A DNA stretch of 64,000 nt from Asterias rubens (lineage: Eukaryota > Echinodermata > Asteroidea > Forcipulatida > Asteriidae), in NCBI RefSeq assembly GCF_902459465.1, contig NC_047066.1:3534001-3598000 (forward strand), in the 5' to 3' direction. Shown piece by piece: positions 57,500 through 64,000 of this stretch. The position numbers were made by a program, and so were the translations under genes. The first letter of the stretch is position 1. The number at the start of each line of letters is the position of its first letter. The notes below the pieces were generated by a model. It did not search any database. It was given only the letters and a program-made list of their open reading frames with translations, and was not told where the DNA came from.

Positions 57500-57955
57500 A
57501 GGTGCTGGATACTTTTGGTAAATATACAGTTGTACTTATCAAAATTGTAAGCATAAAACTTACTTGGTAATGAGCAATGGAGAGCTGTTGATGTATAAAA
57601 CATTGTGAGAAACAGCTCCCTCTGAAGTCACATAGTTTTTTAGAAAGAGGTAATTTCTCACTCAAATATTAAACTTATGCATTGGGATACACAAAGTGAG
57701 AATACTTGTCCAAATTTCATGGCTCTGCTTACTGTAATAAGAATCGGCGCTTGCGGACGTAGGGAAATCTGCGCTAACGTCAAGCTTATTTCACGGATTA
57801 GAAGGGAATTTTGGCTTGTGCGAGTGCTAGCGCAGAAATTCAGCACTAGCCTGCAAGCAGAGATTAGTAGTCGTAAGCGCAGAATTCAGCGGTAAGCACA
57901 GCCATGAAATTGGGCCCTGGTCTTTGACAATTATTATCAAAGGTGTTCAGTGCTA
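57500..57955. mobile_element. TTAA MITE family copy, split by another MITE
   Basis: TTAA then AGGTGCTGGATAC; interrupted within 'actggtctttgac' by the element at 57,711-57,920. Confidence 0.65.
57711..57920. mobile_element. 'catgaaattgggccc' MITE, uninterrupted copy
   Basis: 'caaatttcatggctctgctt' to 'cacagccatgaaattgggcc'. Clean reference copy for the split elements at 722 and 48,722. Confidence 0.7.
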
Positions 57956-57983
57956 TCAATCATAGTCTATTTTTTGTACTTAA

Positions 57984-58364
57984 AGGCAGTGGACACTGTT
58001 GGTAATTGTCAAAGACTAGCCTCCACAGTTGGGGTATCTCAACATATGCATAAAATAACAAACCTGTGAAAACTTGAGCTCAATCGGTCTTCAAACTTGC
58101 GAGATAACAATGAAAGAAAAAAACCCACTCATGTCACACGAAGTTGTGTGCGTTTGGATGGTTGATTTTGAGACCTCAAGTTCAAAATCTGAGGTCTCGA
58201 AATCAAATTTGTGGAAAATTACTTCTTTCTCGTAAACTATGGCACTTCAGAGGGAGCCGTTTCTCACAATGTTTTATACCATCAACCTCTCCCCATTACT
58301 CGTCACCAATAAAGGTTTTATGCTAAAAAAATTGTTGAGTAATTACCAATAGTATCCACTGCCT
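57984..58364. mobile_element. TTAA MITE family, full copy
   Basis: TTAA both sides; ends AGGCAGTGGACAC and GTATCCACTGCCT. Confidence 0.85.
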
Positions 58365-58369
58365 TTAAT

Positions 58370-59700
58370 GCCAGAAGTACCAATCAAGTTTAATGCACAG
58401 ACCTGCAGCTATGTATTTGAGGCTGGAACTTCACAGGAGCTGTGGTCAGTTTCAATCAAATGAGGCACTTGCCAGGGCCTGTTGTTACTGATTAGACACT
58501 TAAGACCTAATGCTTTTAGTGTAGGATTTCATTTTACAAGGATAGTTGGTTTGAGCATTTGTGCGCATATTTTTTACTAATCTTATAATCAGTACAATCT
58601 ATTTATTTATATTTATTGGTATACATACATGTATACAACAAAATGACCAGCAATAAAAGCTGAAAGGGTCAAAGTACATCTTAAAAATAGTAACAATCAC
58701 ATATATAAAAAGGCATTAAAGCGTAAAATGTATACAATTTACAAAGTGTTACATAAAAAATTACATTAGAGTAATTATTTACAGGCCTATTTTTGTGTTT
58801 GAACAGTAGAAAAAACAATGGATCATTGACATTTTGAAAAGTATGGCGGCCATCTTGAAAATAAAAAAATAAAAAGCCCCTCCTCCTTTTATTTTTTAGA
58901 AACCAGGACGCTTTACTTTTTTTTTTACTCAGCCCAATCAGGGTTCTCCCCATGCACTACATGTATAATCATAATCTAGCATATTGGTAAAAACATGCGC
59001 AAATGTCATAAATGTTCGACCAACAGGTATACATTATACAATGTTTACTAGATGTACATCAAATAAAACAACAACAATTAAACCAATAAATAACCCTAAA
59101 AACCTCAAACAAAATGTTCTATCATTGTTCTATGTCACTGTGCCCCTTTGTAAAACCCAAACAAGGTCAATGTTGCAATAAAGGTATCCTGCATGTTTGT
59201 ACATGTACATGTGTAGCATGGTATGCACATGTAAGTAGGTAGCCAGATGGTAAGTAAATGTATTTTCTTCCTCTATGGTTATATTATAGGCCCTCCTACA
59301 GTTTTTTCTTTTGATTAACATAAATAATGTTGTACTACGTGTAATAAAATGAAGTAGACATATTTTACAATATTATATACATGGATGTAGCTGAGTTTGT
59401 AAGTCAAATCTTGAATATAGAGATGATCAAATAAAAAATCTTTCCGTTGCAATTTGTTTTATATCCGTAAGAAAAATACTTCACTTCTTTTCACTAAATC
59501 CGTAAATCCTCAGAAAAATTACACTACTTTGAATTTGAATCTCAAAGCGGCTCCAATTGACTTTTGCAGGTAAATTCACCGGAAGCCTCTCTGCCGAAGA
59601 TATTACAAGTCCGTCATTTGAATTTCATGACGGTCGATGGATCACAACATCGCAGGAAGAAGGGGTAGATGAAATACCCTCCCAGTGAACCCTGGACATG
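58370..59700. other. No gene seen
   Basis: AT-rich, with short 'acatgtacatgt' runs. No supported exon. Confidence 0.4.
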
Positions 59701-59779
59701 CATTAAAGGGACACGTTGCCTTGGATCGGGCGAGTTGGTCTATGAAAAATGTTTGAAACCATTTGTTATAAGACATTTG

Positions 59780-60076
59780 TCCTGACGATGACTAGAGCAA
59801 GCTAGACGAAACGTTGAGACCAATTCAAGAACTGACTCAGCGGTAGTACAGTTAATTATGATCCTTTAAGCTTAAGTAGTAGTCCCAGCCAATTTTCTAT
59901 ACCTTCCGCCCGGGTAGTAGTAGTAAAGAAGCAGGACAGTTCTTTTCAGAACTGAGAAGTCTCCCGAACACCCGATAATCTACTCCGCGGTAAGAGAATA
60001 AAGAAAGACAGTTCTCTAAGAACAAACTCTACCTGGCAAGTACATGTAGATACACACACGGTGTTACTGCAAACCA
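59780..60076 (+). mobile_element. Penelope-like terminal unit, second subfamily
   Basis: Begins CTGACGATGACTAG, continues with GACGAAACGTTGAG, then 'cttttcagaact' and 'acggtgttactgcaaacc', the same layout as the other pLTR pieces but different sequence. Lies inside a larger TTAA-type inverted-repeat element. Confidence 0.6.
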
Positions 60077-60167
60077 AATATTGATACCGAACCATGCAAA
60101 GCCTCAAATCATATAAGATGCATACAATAGTTAGAAAGATGTTTTAAGAGTAGAATATAAAGATCCA

Positions 60168-60327
60168 CACAAGTATGCCTCGAAATTGTGTGGTTTTCCT
60201 TTTACTTTGCGAACTAACACGGTCGGCCATTTTGTGGAGTCCAAAATTTGACTCCACAAAATGGATGTGTAAGTTTATGACGTATAAGGAACACCGTACA
60301 ATTTCTGAGGCATATTTGTGTGGATCA
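60168..60327. repeat. 160-bp hairpin
   Basis: 'gatccacacaagtatgcctc' mirrored by 'gaggcatatttgtgtggatc'; centre 'ccattttgtggagtc' / 'gactccacaaaatgg'. Confidence 0.8.
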
Positions 60328-60389
60328 GTTTCAAGAATTTTTCATAGACCAACTCGCCCGATCCAAGGCAACCAACGCAACATGTCCCT

Positions 60390-60552
60390 TTGAAGGCACT
60401 GAAAGCACGCTATTTTATACAACAAGGGTGTTTTCTCTTTCATAATTTTTCATTGCATCCAAATTTTCACAGGCTTGTTATTTTATGCATATGTTGGTAT
60501 ACACCAAGTGAGAATACTGGTCTTTGACAATAACCAAACGTGTACAGTGCCT
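60390..60552. mobile_element. TTAA MITE fragment
   Basis: About 93% like 55,718-55,877 by eye; ends GTGTACAGTGCCT then TTAA. Confidence 0.65.
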
Positions 60553-60719
60553 TTAACTTTACTTAGTCTTATTTGTGGGGGCAAAACAACCTGAATATAA
60601 GGAGTGCCTGAGGGAACTCCATCTGTCAGATTACTTTACCTCTCCACTCCAGTCCAGGCCAATAGGAAACAAATTACTCAAAATGTACATTGTATACTGG
60701 CTAGAAGGTGTAGTGAGCC

Positions 60720-61380
60720 TAGTAAAGCCATGTGTTTACCTACATAAAAATATGTACACTAGCTGTAGACTTGCGCGTAATTGAACCTCGATATTCATAT
60801 TCAAGATTCATTCTAAGTGTAATTTGAAATATGTTTTATCATTGTATACTCTATCTTTTTAGCTCCATTATTGTAGTGAGACTAGTAGGCCATAGTGTGT
60901 TTACCTTCATACAAATGTGTACACTAGCTGTAGACTTGCACCTAATTGAACCTCGATATTCATATTCAAGATTCATTAAGCATTGTAATTTGAAATGTGT
61001 TTCATCAGTGTGTACTCTATCTTTTAGCCCCACTAGAGAGCCTTGCGTTTAAATGTGTATTAGCTGTAGCTGTAGCTGTAGACTAGGACATAATTGAACC
61101 CCATTATTCATGAATACAGTAATTAAAGATTCAGTGTAATTAGTGTAATTTTGAAAATGTATTATCACTGTGTACTGTAACCATCCTCGATCCTGTCTAC
61201 ATACCTAGCACATCTGGCTTACCTGGCTTACTAGTAGTAAGCCAGGTAAGCCATGCGTTTACCTTCATAAAAATGTGTACTGTTAGCTGTAAACTTGGAC
61301 CCATTATTCATGAATACAGTATTCAAGATTCAGTGTAATTTTATGAAGTGCTATTTGAAAATGTGTACAATGTACATGTT
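60720..61380. repeat. Degenerate tandem repeat, 4 units of about 170 bp
   Basis: Each unit has 'tgtgtacactagctgtagac', 'attgaacctcgatattcata' and 'gtgtaatttgaaa'. A palindrome 'ggcttacctggcttact' sits at 61,209-61,246. Confidence 0.7.
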
Positions 61381-61664
61381 AGCACTGGTACACTTGTGAA
61401 AAATTGTAAATTTCTACTGGCACAGTATTTCAAGGGCACCAAAGCAATGATCAGGGGGCATGAAGGCAATCACCTTCGTTGCTCCCATGAAGTATCAGGC
61501 ATGCCACAATCTTCAACTTGGTATACCATTCTGATTGGTACCTGTGTGTTGTGATTGAAAGTTAGGACAGGGCGACTGCTAAAATTCACCACTCAAGTTG
61601 TTTCCACGAGCATCAAGCATACAGCGCAAGGAATGTTTCCACACACCCAAAATAAAAACACAAT

Positions 61665-61765
61665 TTATTTTGACAACTTTTTCAAGAAGTTCCTCTCTGC
61701 AGATGTTGTTGTCATGGTGATGAAGACTACCGTAATGGCCAACAGAAAAGCTGAAAGCAAGGCCG
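61665..61765 (-). other. Possible last exon of an unidentified membrane protein
   Basis: Minus strand: acceptor-like ttgctttcag, then FLLAITVVFITM (one TM segment), SAERNFLKKLSK and stop, with AATAAA overlapping the stop. Single weak exon; no upstream partner found. Confidence 0.2.
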
Positions 61766-62268
61766 AGCAGTAAATTTTAATTCCCCAGACAGGATTCTGA
61801 CAAGATGAAATTCCGAGCAGGAATGGTGTTAGACTTGATTCAAGTCCCGTTCTCGTCCCCAAGCATATCACGCCAACTAGCAAACAAGATCAGGGAATGC
61901 AGAGCATCACAAAACAATAGTTTTCTGGCGATGACACGGGATTGGGACTTGAGTCAAGTCTAGAATGACGTTAGCTTCTTCGTTTTTTTTTATTGACAGC
62001 ACAGGGGGATGCTCTATCAGTAAATCTTATAATAGCTCACATTCCAATCCGTGATCTGACAGACAGTCCTTTGATAAATGACTCTTCACATGTTTTGGGG
62101 TTCAGGGTTGATAAAAGTACACAGCAGGCATGATTTTAAAATAATGCAAATACTAAGCATGTTCAGTGCAAAATATGTTATGTTATAACACAGATTAGGA
62201 ATCAATAGTGAGGCTAATGCTGAAAGAAAAAAAAATACATTATTTATTACTCATAGAACATCTTTTAA

Positions 62269-62648
62269 AGACACTGGACACTATTGGTAATTGTCAAAGA
62301 CCAGTCTTCTCGCTTGGTGTATCTCAACATAATATGCACAAAATAACAAACCTTTCAGAATTTGAGCTCAATTGGTCGTCGAAGATGCGAGATAATAATG
62401 AAAGAAAACAAACGTTGTCACTCGAAGTTGTGTGCTTTCAGATGCTTTATTTCGAGACCTCCAATTCTAAATCTCAGGTCTCGAAGTCAAATTCGTGGAA
62501 AATTACTTCTTTCTCGAAAAGTACTCCACTTCAGATGGAGCCGTTTCTCACAATGTTTTTTACTACCAACCTCTCCTCATTACTTGTTACTAAGTAAGGT
62601 TTTATGCTAATAATTATTTTGAGTAATTACCAATAGCGTCCACTGCCT
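62269..62648. mobile_element. TTAA MITE family, full copy
   Basis: TTAA both sides; ends AGACACTGGACAC and GCGTCCACTGCCT. Confidence 0.85.
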
Positions 62649-62652
62649 TTAA

Positions 62653-63533
62653 GCTTTAGTCAAAAAATGGTATAAAAGAGTCAGAATGTGCATACACATT
62701 TCCAAATCAACAACCAACATGGATATTTATGCATCAGAGCAAGTAAATTTGTACAGGCCAGACACTGTAATTCAACCCAAAAATGTGAAAACACTTCAAT
62801 TTTATGTGCAAAGAGGCTAAACAATGGGTGGCCATGTGTTTTGATGGTTCTTATTTGTACTGCAACCTTAAGTTAATGCAGTTCCTTTTCATGTAGCTCT
62901 AGGGTTTGGTTTACTACAATGTATGACGGTGTACAATAATTTAGGGAAGTTGCAATTACTTAGTAGTACAAAACATTGTTGTACAGTGCAACGTTATACT
63001 TTTTGGTGGGGGCCTGCACAATGTACATTGTGGATTTTCAGGTGGTTCAGGCGATGCGGCAGAAAAACAACAGTGAGTACCGAGCAGAAAATTGTATTTT
63101 TTTGACGATGTTTTTAATTTCACTCAACAAACAGGAAATACAAGCGTTATGGATGTATATTGAGAATGTAGGGAAAGTTTTGGTAGTGTAGTACAAAAGA
63201 AACTTCAGTTATTGCTGACTAACGGGCGTAAAACTTTCACCTATCAACGCTGATTTGAAAAACGTATAGCGTTAAAGAGGCCCAAAATACTAGTCCCCTA
63301 TAAGGCTCACAGGGGAGCCTTATAGTTTCTAGAAGTAGGATCAAGTCCACCCCGTCAGCCTATTCCATAATATTCTTGGATCAATTTCACTCAAACCCAA
63401 GCCAAACAATAAATAATAATTTCAACTGCTTCATTTCAATGTTATGTTAATGTTAGTCTCGCTCTTCTTAGCATTAAATAATCAAATAATTAAATTTTGT
63501 TTTTCAAATTCAACCTTTTCTCTATGAATGATT
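62653..63533. other. No gene seen apart from one possible microexon
   Basis: 63,042-63,072 on the plus strand has good borders (ttttcag| and |gtgagt) around VVQAMRQKNN. Otherwise unrecognised. Confidence 0.3.
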
Positions 63534-63662
63534 GGAAAAGTTTCCGTATGACGCCACCACTTTTTCTTTCGATATGAAATAATATAGTATAATTTACCTC
63601 AATGAGGTATCCCTTTTTGTAAAAATTAGTGAAAAAGTGGTAGCAACTACGGAAACTTATCC
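63534..63662. mobile_element. 132-bp hairpin MITE family, copy 3
   Basis: Same arms, one decayed ('tggtagcaactacgg'); flanks GAATGATT and GAATGAAT agree at 7 of 8. Confidence 0.8.
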
Positions 63663-63824
63663 GAATGAATCAACAGAACATGTTCATCATGTTTTTTATT
63701 ATATCAGATTCAAATGATATATTGATTATTGATAAACAACTCATTAAGAATCGTTGTTTGTACTGAGCATGGGTAACTACCTCCATGGATAACTCATAGA
63801 TGGAGGTAAAAATAAATAATAATA

Positions 63825-64000
63825 ATAATATCGAAGTCTTATATAGCGCACGTATCTACCAAACAAGGTACTCAAGGCGCTGAGTATATACAAACTTTCA
63901 GAAATATAGGTTATTGCAGTGATGGATTCTGAGACCCAATTATGTAGCACTTATAAGGGTTTACAAGGTGCTACGGCGCATGAAGCAGCCACAACCAGGA
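63825..64000 (-). mobile_element. LINE/SINE 3' tail running off the window edge
   Basis: Minus strand ends GTGCGCTATATAAGACTT then a (TTA)n run, close to the tail at 19,395-19,525; the upstream part leaves the window. Confidence 0.55.

Larger units (their letters stand above)
59707..60389. mobile_element. TTAA-type MITE, fifth family, with nested insertions
   Basis: TTAA then AGGGACACGTTGCCTTGGAT; right 'atccaaggcaaccaacgcaa' and CATGTCCCT. Holds a pLTR unit (59,780-60,076) and a hairpin (60,168-60,327). Confidence 0.7.

Noticed and set aside
1465-63662. CRISPR array or prokaryotic repeat system
   Set aside because: Repeats are dispersed, palindromic and TSD-flanked with no regular spacers; the genes are spliced, so the source is eukaryotic.

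Overview
This is a gene-poor, intron-rich animal nuclear sequence. Exons of about 45-510 bp have GT-AG borders and are separated by introns packed with short mobile elements. The gene set (MFSD1-like transporter, clathrin-propeller-like protein, death-domain protein) and the repeats point to a marine invertebrate deuterostome, most probably an echinoderm. The diagnostic repeats are tRNA-SINEs with a conserved central domain, Penelope-like elements with a GIY-YIG domain, and hundreds-of-bp hairpin MITEs. The species is not identified; that placement is inference.

Layout. 0-5.4 kb: MITEs, minisatellite, 3' end of a Penelope-like element. 6.5-8.5 kb (minus): a two-exon gene for a protein made of two tandem death domains. 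10.2-20.8 kb (plus): a complete 13-exon MFSD1-like lysosomal transporter gene (497 aa), divergent from the death-domain gene across about 1.7 kb. 25.1-27.7 kb and 31.9-34.7 kb (both minus): two paralogous four-exon genes for membrane-anchored proteins with a START/SRPBCC-like domain; the second has a lysine-rich tail. 43.0-54.1 kb (minus): six exons of a strongly diverged clathrin heavy chain N-terminal beta-propeller; no leg-domain exons were found although the next same-strand gene starts only about 8 kb further on. 54.2-64 kb: repeats, with two weak exon candidates.

Mobile elements dominate. I could read target-site duplications for several: 8-bp (hAT-like) for a 132-bp hairpin MITE in three copies, a 617-bp long-TIR element, an 872-bp element and a 539-bp element; TTAA (piggyBac-like) for at least five MITE families including one with about fifteen copies; TA for a hairpin MITE in three copies; 12 bp for a 131-bp Penelope terminal piece. 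Many are nested, so insertion order can be read directly.

The genes do not form an obvious pathway, though three products would work on membranes or in endo-lysosomal traffic (MFSD1-like carrier, clathrin-propeller protein, anchored lipid-binding-like proteins). That link is inference only. The observations most worth following are the apparently stand-alone clathrin propeller, the hammerhead-like motifs in the mobile Penelope ends, and the altered sorting and glycosylation signals of the MFSD1-like protein.
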